Positions 46,208-56,265 of a stretch of DNA of 64,000 bases are shown piece after piece. The stretch lies in assembly GCA_951799425.1 (NCBI GenBank), contig OX637396.1, positions 35,890,701 to 35,954,700 on the forward strand. Reading direction: 5' to 3'. The position numbers and the translations under genes are program-made. Source of the stretch: Ilex aquifolium. Lineage: Eukaryota; Streptophyta; Magnoliopsida; Aquifoliales; Aquifoliaceae. Numbering within the stretch: position 1 is the first letter of the stretch; every line of letters starts with the position of its first letter. The notes under the pieces were generated by a model that was given only the letters and a program-made list of their open reading frames with translations, was not told the origin of the DNA and ran no database searches.

Positions 46208-48837
46208 ATGTCTGTTTCTTCTGAAGCCACTCGCTCCTCTGTTTCACTTCTAGGATCTAGGTCAGCCGGAGAAGATACGGATTTAGGGGAAGTTGGTGAT
46301 GAGATTGATAATTTTCCGGGTGTAGAGGCTGTAGAGGCTGAGGTCTACGCCGAGGAGCCTCCCTCCACCTCATCTTCCCTGCCCCCCAGACCTGACAAAG
46401 GCAAAGCTAAGATAAGTGGAGTCGGGGTGGAGGAGAAAACCTCGTATCTAGGGCTTGCCTTTAGGCATGCCGAATCTGTGGGCTGCAGTAAAGAGGCCCC
46501 TAGGCTAATGAAGTCTTATAAAGTTCGGTATGGTTTTCCCCCTGGGGTCGAACCCTGGTGCCCAGATCGATCCGTTTTTTATGTAGAAAAAGTTCATAAC
46601 AGAGTCTGCTTCTTTCTTGCTGCTTTTGACAACGGCCTTCGCTTTCCCTTGCATCCCTTCATCAAGGCTGTTCTGCAACATTTTCATGTGTGCCCTTCCC
46701 AGATCTCCCCCAACTTCTATGGCGTCATGGTTGGTCTGTTAGTCCTGTTTAGGAAGCATAAACTTGGGATTCCTAGCATTCCTTTGTTCTTAGAGCTCTT
46801 CAATGTAAAACCGACCTCCGGAGGCTTCTTGTATGCCTCCAAGCGTGCCAGTGTTAGGCAGCTCATCTCTGACATTCCGACCTCCCATAAACACTGGAAG
46901 GAACATTTCTTCTTTGTCGGGGGCACCAATTGGGAGTACAACCCTGCTGATAAGACAGACACACTCGGTATCCCTACGGCCTGGGCTGAACCAGATAATT
47001 TACGTGAGTCTTTACTTGAGTTCGAGCTCTGATCTGGAACCTGCCGGCCTCTTATCTTTTTCTTATTTGCATACTTTCTTCCTCTTAGGTGAACGCTACG
47101 AGCTCAGCCCTGAGGACAAAAAGTTGCTAGCAAAGTTGGAGAAGATCAAGCCAGAGAAGTACGCCGACTTGATTGAGTCAAGGAACCTGGTACAGCTGGG
47201 TCTGAGTCTTCCTGTGGCGACTTTGGCGATCCCCTTGTCTGTTTTAGGGGCTGACGAAGGTGATTTCAACGCCATTCTTTTTCCTTTCTTCATTATCTTT
47301 CCTTCCTTTCTCTTTTTCTTTACATTTTCCTACTTCTTCCAGATCTTCCAGGTCCTTCTACCATGAAGGTTGATCCAGAAGAGCTTCAGGCCAAAATTGC
47401 AGAGCTGATGGTGGGTGGCAGGTCTAGGAAACGCAAAGCTCGGGTAGGCTCTGGGAGCGGCCCAAACATTCGAGCTAAGATCCCCCGGCTGGAAGCATCT
47501 TCTCCCCCCTCTGCAGCTGAAGGACAGGTTCCAAGCAATGCTCCGCCCTCCTCCTCTGGAACTCCACAAGCTGCAACCACCTTTTCTTCCCCTCCAGTGG
47601 CCCCTTCTAAGTTGGCGTCTGCTCAGGAGAGGGATCAGGCTTCCCCTTCTTCTTCTGAGGTCAAGGAGGCTTTGGAATTGGTTCCCGACCTTCAACCCGG
47701 GAAGTTCGAATACAGTGCTTCTGGGAAGGTGACTGAAAAAGAGAGAAAGTCTGAGGAGGAAGATGAGGACTCCTTTTTTGACAATATAGACCTTGCTGCT
47801 GGAGCTCTTTCCTCTATCTTTTCTGAATCTGATGTCCTGAAGGCCGCTTCCATGCCCCTGGAGGAATCCATCTCTTTGGCCCTTCAGGGAGCTGCTACTG
47901 TGAGTGTTAACCCCCTGTCTCTCTTTGCTTGTTTGTATTTCGTGGTCTGACATTATTTGCTGTACTTTCCTTATATTCTCAGGCTGCCCTTCATACGAAA
48001 GGTCTGCTGCACCGAGTTCGCTCTCAAGAGAGCTCTTTCCAGGTCTTAAAGAAATACAAGACCAAGGTTTCAGAATTGTCTCTTGAGAATGAAGACCTCA
48101 GAGCTCAGGTGGAGAGCCTTAAAGTGCAGATGGAGGGTCTCAACGAACAGATGGTGAAGCAAGCTTCCGATCTCAAACACACACTGACAGTCAAGGCCAG
48201 AGCTGAGGAAGGGGAAAAGAAGACTCGGGATGAGCTGAAGGCGGTTAAGGAAGACCTGCAGGCTAAGGTTGAGGCGTGGTCCAAGGCTAACCAGGAGGCC
48301 TTTGACGCTAAGAGGGAGCTCATCCAGGTTAATCAAGATTATTTTGCCCTCAGTGAGGCTAACGGCAAACTCTGTGAGGAGCTCGAGGAGCAGAAATATT
48401 TGGTTCAAGAGAGAGACAAAGAGTTTGCCGAGCTTAAGGATGAGGCCACCACTTCATGGGCTACTGGATGGCTTGCTTTTAGGCGTAAGGCTACCAAAGC
48501 ATATCCAGACCTTGATTTCAATCTCCCCATCCCCACTGAGGAGGAAATGGAAGAATCTGGCACTGACAATGAGGGGGATATCTCAGACTCCCCAGCTGCT
48601 GCCTTAAGTCAAGACACACCCGCCCCTGGGACCTCAGAAGCTATTATCGCGTTCCCTGAGCCTTCAACAACGATTCCTGAGCTTTCTGCTGCAGCTCCTG
48701 CTGTTCCTGTTTCTGCATCCTTTTCAGCTGTCGTGGTGTCTGAAGCCCTTGTTCAAGGTGAGCCCTCAGCAACAGAAGCAAGGGACTCCTCTACTGAGCT
48801 GCGAGATCCTTCAATCCCTCTTCTTCCAGAATCCTAG
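46208..48837 (+). CDS. Antisense gene 1 of the Tat element (putative gypsy-type transposon domain)
   Basis: Four exons opposite to gag-pol: 46208-47003, 47089-47259, 47343-47899, 47983-48837, all GT-AG with matching phases, giving about 792 aa. Start chosen at ATG 46208 (MSVSSEATRSS); the frame is open to 45815 but upstream looks like leader. Exon 1 carries LRFPLHPFIKAVLQHFHVCP, ISPNFYGVMVGLLVLFRK and HWKEHFFFVGG, the pattern of the plant 'putative gypsy type transposon' domain (Transposase_28). Exon 3 is basic and Pro/Ser-rich with KKRK-like RSRKRKAR. Exon 4 has a long coiled coil (about 48040-48440) and a Pro/Ala/Ser-rich acidic tail. No known catalytic motif. Likely an accessory protein of the element. 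Its function is not established. Confidence 0.75.
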
Positions 48838-49998
48838 GTCTTTTTAGTTGTAATTTCTCTGTAAAGAATTTTTCGTGATGTAGTCTTTGACTTCATTTAT
48901 TGCTCTTTTGCTGGCTTAGTATATATATACATATCTTTCAATTTCAGCATATATGTATTCTTGGATTTTGATTCGACTTCGACTCGAACCGCAACGGTGC
49001 ACTTATTTGCCTGGCTTTGCATGCACTCAACTTTGTATACTCCCTTTGCCCCCTTTTGCTTTGAGGGGTGCTGTGCACTTCTTGAAGCAAAATTACTAGG
49101 TTTGAAGAGTACGGGGGACTTGGTGTTATGTTCGACTGCTTTTCCCGAGCCTTTTAGGCTCAGTAGTTGGTACCCTAGGGGTCCACTCCTTATTCTTCTT
49201 CGTCCTAAGCTGCTCAACTCTATATTCTGAACTGGCGTGCTCCTTCAGAGTTGCATAGCTCGTGCTTGTGAGCTTATAAATTCTTGCTGAGCTAAGACGG
49301 TTCTTTTTTCGAACTTGAGAGCTCTGAGCTCTTTGTCTTTTCCGTATGAACTGAAGAGCGCTTTCTGAGCTATTTGGCTCTGTTGTCTGATCTTAAAGTT
49401 TATTTCTGAGCTTCGTGGTTCTTTTGTCTGAATTTACGGGTTCTGTCTGAGCTTCATGATTCTTTAAACGAACCCTTCTCTAGATCAGATAATAAATTTC
49501 GTTGCTCCATTTCTCTAAGAGTAGAGGACCTTCTTCTACGTTTCACCTCTCTTTTCCCCACATCTTGCTTTGCGGAGTGCTTTAGGCCTTCCTTAAGCGA
49601 GGCTTTGAGCTTTCACACCTCCAAGATTTGGTATACAAGTGCTCTGTTTTTTACTGGGCTGAGCTCAAATATGGAGGGTATATTGCTTGGTGGGGTCAGA
49701 ATTTTCGTTGGTCGTTTTGAGTGCAAATAGGAGGGGTAGTATCTGGTTTCTTTTCCCGCGTTTTTCTCTCAACCGCTTCCCATAACCGCCACGTCTTTCC
49801 CCTTTCCATATCCGCAACCACTTTCCATAACCGTAGCCACTTTCCATAACCGCTGCTACCTTTATTAATTAAGAAACTGAACAGGCCACTTGATTCCCTC
49901 TTTCTTGGCTCTTAGTTTCCTGAAAAGCTCTCAAGTGCATGACCTATTCTTGACTTTCTTCTTGATTTCTTGCATCTTTTTCCTTACCAGCATTTTCG
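48838..49998. other. Spacer between the two antisense genes
   Basis: Imperfect repeats of 'gagctt-gtggttct-ttgtctga' at about 49260-49470 and 'ccatatccgcaaccactttc' at 49800-49850. Possibly the promoter of gene 2 and 3' end of gene 1. No frame of interest. Confidence 0.45.
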
Positions 49999-51087
49999 AT
50001 GGCCGCATCCACTTCTTCTTTGTTCCAGGAACGATCCTCCTTTGGGATCGAATGGGAGTGGCATTGTCGCTATTTGTCCCCTTCATTACTTGAATCTTCT
50101 GATTTGACGGACATCAAGAAACGGTTTTTCCCTGATCTTGACTTGCCTATGCGAGTTTCTTCCTCCGACGAGCCTTGTAACTACCTTCCCCGAGGGGAAG
50201 TCTGTTTCTTTGAAGGTGCTATGGACATGGGACTTCGCCTTCCCATTCATCCGGCCATTGGGCGAGTTCTTGCCTATTATGGCCTGTGCCCTTCTCGCCT
50301 TTCTCCACGAGGATGGGGTGCTATGGTAAGCTTCTTCTTGTTCTGCCGCCTTCATGCTCTTGGCAGGTTCCCCTTTGTCTCTGAGTTTCTATACTTCTTT
50401 GAGATTGAGGAAGATAATGCCCCCTGCTTCAGTTTCTTCCGTTGGAGGGATTTCAATTTACGCCCTCTGGTTCTAGATCTTCCCTCCAACCCTGGAGGGT
50501 GGTCTGAGCGTTTCTTCTTTGCTTCTGGAGAGGCTTGGAGGTCTCCTGAGGATCGCTGTCACAAAGCCAGGATTCCTCGGTCCTGGAAGAGCTTCTCTCG
50601 TATTGGTAAGCTCGAGCATAGCTCTTTTGAGTACTTTCCTTTTAAAAATATGCTCTGATTATGTCCTTGCTGTGCAGATCCACCTGACCTGGATTTACCA
50701 GGGATGGTGAATATCAACGAGTTGTTGCTTGTGGAGTCTAAGACTTATTCCGAGCTGATGACGAGCGCAAACCTCTATTTGCTTGGGGCTGAGGCTACTG
50801 AGTTTGAGTTTTCCACTATTCCTTACTCTTCCTGGACCTCTTTCTCTGATTCTGATGAGGATGGGGATTCTGACAAGGACGGAAACACCGTCACGAGTTC
50901 GAGGAAGCGTAAGAGGGACGATTCCCCTTCTCCTGACTCTCTGTCCACCATCTTCCTTACCTCTGTTGGTCAGAAGCTCCTTAATTCGCTTCAAGAGGCT
51001 GAGCAGGAAAGGGATGAGCTGAAAAAAGAGAATGCTAGCCTGAAGGGAGAGGTTGCTGAGCTGAAATCTGAACTTAAGAAAGACTAG
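49999..51087 (+). CDS. Antisense gene 2 of the Tat element (related domain)
   Basis: Two exons, 49999-50605 and 50678-51087 (donor GTAAGC, acceptor TGTGCAG), phases match, 338 aa. The N-terminal domain has LRLPIHPAIGRVLAYYGLCP, LSPRGWGAMVSFFLFCRLHA and GGWSERFFFASGEAW, lining up with the exon 1 domain of antisense gene 1. After the splice, DPPDLDLPGM parallels DLPGPSTM after the corresponding intron of gene 1. Then an acidic stretch (SDSDEDGDSDKDG), a basic SRKRKRDD nuclear-localisation-like motif and a short C-terminal coiled coil. So this is a shorter, diverged paralogue, in tandem with gene 1. It is not a fragment, since start, intron and stop are all intact. Confidence 0.75.
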
Positions 51088-51499
51088 AATCTTTGTTTCC
51101 TTGTATCGTTCTTTCTTTTCTTAAGCGATATCAGACTATGACTCTTTTTGTATTTTTCTGAATATTTGCACTGTCGGATATTTCGAATGCCAGACTTTTC
51201 ATTCATCTCGAATTCTGTTAGGTTATTTCAGCTTACTCTTCTCGTTCGAAACACGAACGTAGATGGAGAACAGAAGATCATGTCTGCTCTGACCTTACTT
51301 CTCATCTGACCTCATAGGTGTTCTCAGTTGTTCTGGACCTTTCGAGATCTTTGGGTGTGTAGGCAGTGCACAAGGGTATCTGGTCCTGGGGGGAGGACCA
51401 TTGGTGTCTCCAAGAAGCGTTCAGCCTTGAATTTGACTGTTGGTGTCTCCAAGAAGCGTTCAACCTTGAATTTTGTACGAGCTGAAGAGCTCGTCTTTT
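51088..51499. other. 3' region of antisense gene 2
   Basis: Contains a 34-bp direct duplication ('ttggtgtctccaagaagcgt' at about 51391 and 51443). No gene. Confidence 0.5.
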
Positions 51500-52256
51500 G
51501 TTTATAAGCTTTTGAGGCTTATCCTGTAGTTATGAGCTGAGGAGCCCATCTTAAATTTATAAGCTTTGAAGCTTATCGGGTTTTTATGAGCTGAAGAGCT
51601 CATCTTAAATTTATAAGCTTTGAAGCTTATCGGGTTTTTATGAGCCGAAGAGCTCATCTTTGATTTATAAGCTTTGAAGCTTATCGGGTTTTTATGAGCT
51701 GAAGAGCTCATCTTTGATTTATAAGCTTTGAAGCTTATCGTTTGTTTATGAGCTGAAGAGCTCATCTTGCATTTATAAGCTTTGAAGCTTATCGTTTGTT
51801 TATGAGCTGAAGAGCTCATCTTGCATTTATAAGCTTTGAAGCTTATCGTTTGTTTATGAGCTGAAGAGCTCATCTTGCATTTATAAGCTTTGAAGCTTAT
51901 CGTTTGTTTATGAGCTGAAGAGCTCATCTTGCATTTATAAGCTTTGAAGCTTATCGTTTGTTTATGAGCTGAAGAGCTCATCTTGCATTTATAAGCTTTG
52001 AAGCTTATCGTTTGTTTATGAGCTGAAGAGCTCATCTTGCATTTATAAGCTTTGAAGCTTATCGTTTGTTTATGAGCTGAAGAGCTCATCTTGCATTTAT
52101 AAGCTTTGAAGCTTATCGTTTGTTTATGAGCTGAAGAGCTCATCTTGCATTTATAAGCTTTGAAGCTTATCGTTTGTTTATGAGCTGAAGAGCTCATCTT
52201 GCATTTATAAGCTTTGAAGCTCATCGTTTGTTTATGAGCTGAAGAGCTCATCTTGC
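51500..52256. repeat. 54-bp satellite array inside the Tat element
   Basis: Fourteen head-to-tail copies of a 54-bp unit just downstream of pol. Each unit holds two near-perfect hairpins: ATGAGCT-gaag-AGCTCAT and ATAAGCTT-tg-AAGCTTAT. The ten copies nearest pol are almost identical, while the four on the 51.5-kb side are diverged. 54 is a multiple of three and no stop falls in one frame, so an 18-residue repeat peptide is open on the minus strand (51502-52332), but it looks incidental. Confidence 0.95.
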
Positions 52257-52332
52257 TACTTTGGAGGCCATTGGAGGGTGAATAAAAGGCTTGCTCTTTC
52301 TTATTTAAAAGTAGTCCTATTACAAGTAACAC

Positions 52333-55300
52333 TTACTGAAAAAACTTCTTAAGGTGCTCGGCATTCCACGAGTGATGTAGAACCTTTCCTTCCTCTGTTT
52401 GCAACTCGTAATTCCCTGGTCTGATTATCTTTGACACGATATAGGGCCCTTCCCAATTGGGTCCCAATTTCCCATGCGTGGGATCCTTTCTCGCAAGCAG
52501 AAGCCTCCTAAGCACCAAGTCTCCAACCTTGAAACTTCTGTGTCTTACCCTCCTGTCATAGTACCTTGCCGTTTTCCTTTGGTAAGTACGGACGCGGTGC
52601 AGAGCTCTGTCCCTCTTTTCATCCAAGAGATCGAGGTTTAGCAAGAGAGACTCATCATTGTGCTCGGGATCTGCAAACTCCACCCTTGGTGATTGGAGCC
52701 CTATCTCCACTGGGGCCACTGCCTCGGTCCCAAAGGCCAAAGCAAAGGGGGTTTCCTGAGTCGCCGATCTGGCGGTGGTCCTGTAGGCCCACAATACCTC
52801 CGGAATGTACTCCACCCATTTGCCTTTCAGGTTTTCTAGCTTGGTCTTCAAAGCTGACTTTATGGTTCTTATTGTGACCTCCGCCTGCCCATTAGACTGG
52901 GGATGGGCAGGAGCTGAGAAATAGTTCTTGATTCCGAGCTCGGCACAAAAACTTTTGAACTTTGAATTATCAAACTGCTTTCCATTGTCAGATACGAACG
53001 CTCTGGGAACTCCAAACCTGCAAACTATCGACTTCCAAACGAAGTTTTGAACTTTTTGCTCTGTGATCGTTGCCAAAGGTTCGACCTCTGCCCATTTAGT
53101 AAAGTAATCCACTCCTACGACGGCAAACTTGCACTGCCCCGCACCGGTGGGTAGGGGTCCCAGAATGTCTAGCCCCCACTGCTGAAAAGGCCATGGGCTT
53201 ACCACCGAGGTTAGGAACTCGGGAGGACAGTGGGACATATTAGCATGCTCTTGGCAAGTTTTGCATTTTCTTACTAAGTCGGTGGCGCTTTTGAACATGG
53301 TGGGCCAATAATATCCTTGCCTCAGTACTTTTCCTGCCAAGGCCCGAGCTCCTATGTGGTTGCCACATATCCCCTCATGTACTTCTCTGAGTATGTAGTT
53401 AGCATCTTCGTCTCCTACGCACTTAAGGAGGGGCATTGAAAATCCATGCTTGTACAGTTTCCCTTGCATCAGGGAAAATCTGGCTGACCTGGCCCTTAGC
53501 TTGGATGCCTCCTTGGCACTATTTGGCAAAGTTCCATTCTGAAGGTACTCTACGATGGGGTCCATCCAGCTCGGCTGAGCTTCAATTGACAGAATTTCCT
53601 CTTCTTCAATGCTTACCGAGGGCTTTGGAAGGTGCTCTACTGGAATTAGCCTATCCAAATCCTCTTGTGAGGCAGTCGCTAACCTTGCCAGAGCATCTGC
53701 TCGTGAGTTCTCCACTCTAGGCACGTGTCTGACCTTAACCTGCACAAACTGTTTCATTAGTTCTCGTACCTTTTTGAGGTACAGGACCATCTTCTCGCCT
53801 CTTGCCTCGTAACACTCTTCTATCTGCTTCACCACCAGTTGAGAATCACTGCAGATCTCCAGCTGCTCTGCTTCCATAGAATAGGCAAGATTAAGCCCAG
53901 CGATGACGGCTTCATATTCTGCCTCATTATTTGAAGCTTTGAACCCAAATCTGAGGGCATATTCGACGTCTATTCCTTCTGGGGAGGTCAGGATCATTCC
54001 TGCACCGCTTCCCTGAGCATTGGCGGCTCCATCCACTGAAAGCTTCCATATGGGAAGGTCCGGTACTAAATCCGTGGTTTCCATAGGCGCTGCTGCTGTG
54101 AATTCTGCAATAAAATCTGCCAAAATTTGCCCTTTGATGGCAGTTCTTGGCTTGTACCTGATATCAAACTCGCTGAGCTCTACGGCCCATTTAACCAACC
54201 TCCCTGAGGACTCCGGCTTGTGTAGTACTTGCTTCATTGGCTGATCTGTTGGAACCTCAACAGTATGAGCCTGGAAATAAGGTCTAAGTCTCCTAGCTGT
54301 TGTAACCAGAGCTAGAACGAGTTTTTCCATCCTTGGATATCTCTCCTCTGCCCCCCTCAGAGCTCTGCTACAGTAGTAGACTGGTTGCTGAGCTCTGTCT
54401 CGCTCCCTAACTAGCGCTGCACTTGTTGAAAAATCTGAAACTGCTAGGTAGAGGGTGAGGATTTCCCCTTCTAGAGGGCTCACCAGAACAGGGGGAGAGC
54501 TCATATATCTCTTTAGGTCTTCGAATGCTTCTTCACACTTGGAATCCCAGTGGAATGCCTTCTTCAAGATTTGAAAAAATGGCTGGCATTTATCGCTAGA
54601 CCTAGACACAAAACGGCTAAGTGCAGCTATCCTGCCTGTCAAACGTTGCACCTCTTTTGTGTTGGATGGTGACTTCATTTCCACCATTGCTTTAACCTTT
54701 TCTGGATTGGCCTCAATCCCTCTGCTGCTGACTATAAAGCCCAGAAATTTTCCAGCCGAGACCCCGAATGCGCACTTCGCAGGGTTTAGCTTCATTTTGT
54801 ACTCCTGTAGAATTCGGAATGACTCAGCTAAGTGCTCGATGTGGAGCTCTGCTTTCAGCGACTTCACTAGCATATCATCAATGTAAACCTCCATGGATGC
54901 TCCTATTTGCCTCTGGAACATTTTATTTACTAACCGCTGGTAAGTGGCTCCGGCGTTCTTCAATCCGAAGGGCATGACCTGATAACAATATGTTCCCTGT
55001 TCAGTCACAAAGGAGGTCTTCTCCTGATCGCTGGGATCCATCCCGATCTGGTTGTAGCCTGAAAAAGCGTCCATGAAACTGAGGAGCTCGTGCCCTGCAG
55101 TGGCGTCCACTATTAGGTCAATCCGAGGTAAGGGAAAACTGTCTTTGGGGCATGCTCGGTTGAGATCAGTGAAGTCGATGCACAATCGCCACTTCCCATT
55201 GGTTTTCTTTACGAGAACTACATTTGCTAACCAAGTGGGGTAATGAACCTCCCTGATAGCCTTGGCATGGAGGAGTTTGCTGACCTCCTCATTGATTGCT

Positions 55301-56223
55301 TTTTGCCTTTCATAAGCAAAGCTCCTCCTCTTCTGTTTGATGGGTTTGCAAGTTGGGTTTACGCATAACTTGTGGGTAATAACCGAGGGATCAATTCCTT
55401 CCATGTCTTCTTGCTTCCAAGCGAACACTCCTATATTCTCTTTTAGGAACTGGATGAGGAGTCTTTTGAGCTCAGCGTTTAGTTTGGATCCCACATAAAC
55501 AAGGTGTTCTGATTTCTCATCAAGCTGAACTGGTTCCAGCTCTTCCGATGGCATTGGTCTTGTCTCCATTTCATCTCTCATGTCGAGCTCATCCAGTTGG
55601 ATGTTCTCGACCTCCTTCCTTTTTACAGAAGCCAAGTAGCACTCCCGTGCTACGCGCTGGTCTCCTCGGACCACTCCGATTCCATTTTCTGTAGGGAACT
55701 TCACGACTAAATGATAGGCAGATGGGATTGCCTTTATAGAATTTAGGGATGGCCTTCCAAGCAAGATGTTGTACGCCGATGGTGCATCGACTACTAGGAA
55801 TTTGACAGTGGTAGTGGCTTGGCAAGGTGGATCCCCCAGGGTGAGCACGAGCTGGATTGAACCCAGGGGGAGCACCCTTTCCCCGGAGAATCCCAGCAAG
55901 TGAGTGCTTACTGGCTCGAGTTTTTGTCTTCCTATGTCCATCCTGTCAAACGCAGGTGCGAAAATAATATCTGCCGAGCTCCCGTTATCAATTAGAACCC
56001 GATGAACTGTTCTATTTGCCACCACAGCTCGTACCACCAGTGGATCATCATGGGGGTATTGGCACCCTTCTAAATCAGCATCTGAAAAAGTGATAGCTGT
56101 ATCCAAGCGTGGAGCCTTGGATACAGCGTGCACTTCGAGAGTTTCTTCGGCTCTGATCCGCCGGAGGTGCGCCTTCCTAGCTGAACTTGACTCTCCACCT
56201 CCTGCGAAACCTCCAGATATCAC
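52333..56223 (-). CDS. Tat element Pol (protease, RT, RNase H x2, integrase)
   Basis: About 1296 aa counted from a GTG at 56223. The frame is open and in phase back to the gag stop, so Pol is probably made as a Gag-Pol fusion. In order: aspartic protease with LIDNGSSADI (residues 77-86); reverse transcriptase with YIDD at 447-450; a gypsy-type RNase H (about 580-710) with degenerate catalytic motif (VSDFSTSAA); a second, archaeal-type RNase H (726-850) with SVDG, AEYEA, SDSQ and RADALA; integrase zinc finger H949, H956, C987, C990; integrase core D1019, D1079, E1115 (GLDI, SDNG, GQAEV). Ends at 52333. No internal stop. The dual RNase H is a Tat-lineage trait. Confidence 0.95.
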   Translation of the reverse strand: MISGGFAGGGESSSARKAHLRRIRAEETLEVHAVSKAPRLDTAITFSDADLEGCQYPHDDPLVVRAVVANRTVHRVLIDNGSSADIIFAPAFDRMDIGRQKLEPVSTHLLGFSGERVLPLGSIQLVLTLGDPPCQATTTVKFLVVDAPSAYNILLGRPSLNSIKAIPSAYHLVVKFPTENGIGVVRGDQRVARECYLASVKRKEVENIQLDELDMRDEMETRPMPSEELEPVQLDEKSEHLVYVGSKLNAELKRLLIQFLKENIGVFAWKQEDMEGIDPSVITHKLCVNPTCKPIKQKRRSFAYERQKAINEEVSKLLHAKAIREVHYPTWLANVVLVKKTNGKWRLCIDFTDLNRACPKDSFPLPRIDLIVDATAGHELLSFMDAFSGYNQIGMDPSDQEKTSFVTEQGTYCYQVMPFGLKNAGATYQRLVNKMFQRQIGASMEVYIDDMLVKSLKAELHIEHLAESFRILQEYKMKLNPAKCAFGVSAGKFLGFIVSSRGIEANPEKVKAMVEMKSPSNTKEVQRLTGRIAALSRFVSRSSDKCQPFFQILKKAFHWDSKCEEAFEDLKRYMSSPPVLVSPLEGEILTLYLAVSDFSTSAALVRERDRAQQPVYYCSRALRGAEERYPRMEKLVLALVTTARRLRPYFQAHTVEVPTDQPMKQVLHKPESSGRLVKWAVELSEFDIRYKPRTAIKGQILADFIAEFTAAAPMETTDLVPDLPIWKLSVDGAANAQGSGAGMILTSPEGIDVEYALRFGFKASNNEAEYEAVIAGLNLAYSMEAEQLEICSDSQLVVKQIEECYEARGEKMVLYLKKVRELMKQFVQVKVRHVPRVENSRADALARLATASQEDLDRLIPVEHLPKPSVSIEEEEILSIEAQPSWMDPIVEYLQNGTLPNSAKEASKLRARSARFSLMQGKLYKHGFSMPLLKCVGDEDANYILREVHEGICGNHIGARALAGKVLRQGYYWPTMFKSATDLVRKCKTCQEHANMSHCPPEFLTSVVSPWPFQQWGLDILGPLPTGAGQCKFAVVGVDYFTKWAEVEPLATITEQKVQNFVWKSIVCRFGVPRAFVSDNGKQFDNSKFKSFCAELGIKNYFSAPAHPQSNGQAEVTIRTIKSALKTKLENLKGKWVEYIPEVLWAYRTTARSATQETPFALAFGTEAVAPVEIGLQSPRVEFADPEHNDESLLLNLDLLDEKRDRALHRVRTYQRKTARYYDRRVRHRSFKVGDLVLRRLLLARKDPTHGKLGPNWEGPYIVSKIIRPGNYELQTEEGKVLHHSWNAEHLKKFFQ

Positions 56224-56265
56224 TCTGATTTCTCCTAGAGGCTGCTGGTGTGGTGCAGGTGCCTG

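Noticed and set aside
51500-52256. Regular repeats that could suggest a CRISPR array
   Set aside because: Units are contiguous, with no unique spacers, and sit in a plant retrotransposon.
51502-52332. 276-codon frame with an 18-residue repeat
   Set aside because: It is the translation of the 54-bp satellite, open because 54 is divisible by three. No start context or family match.
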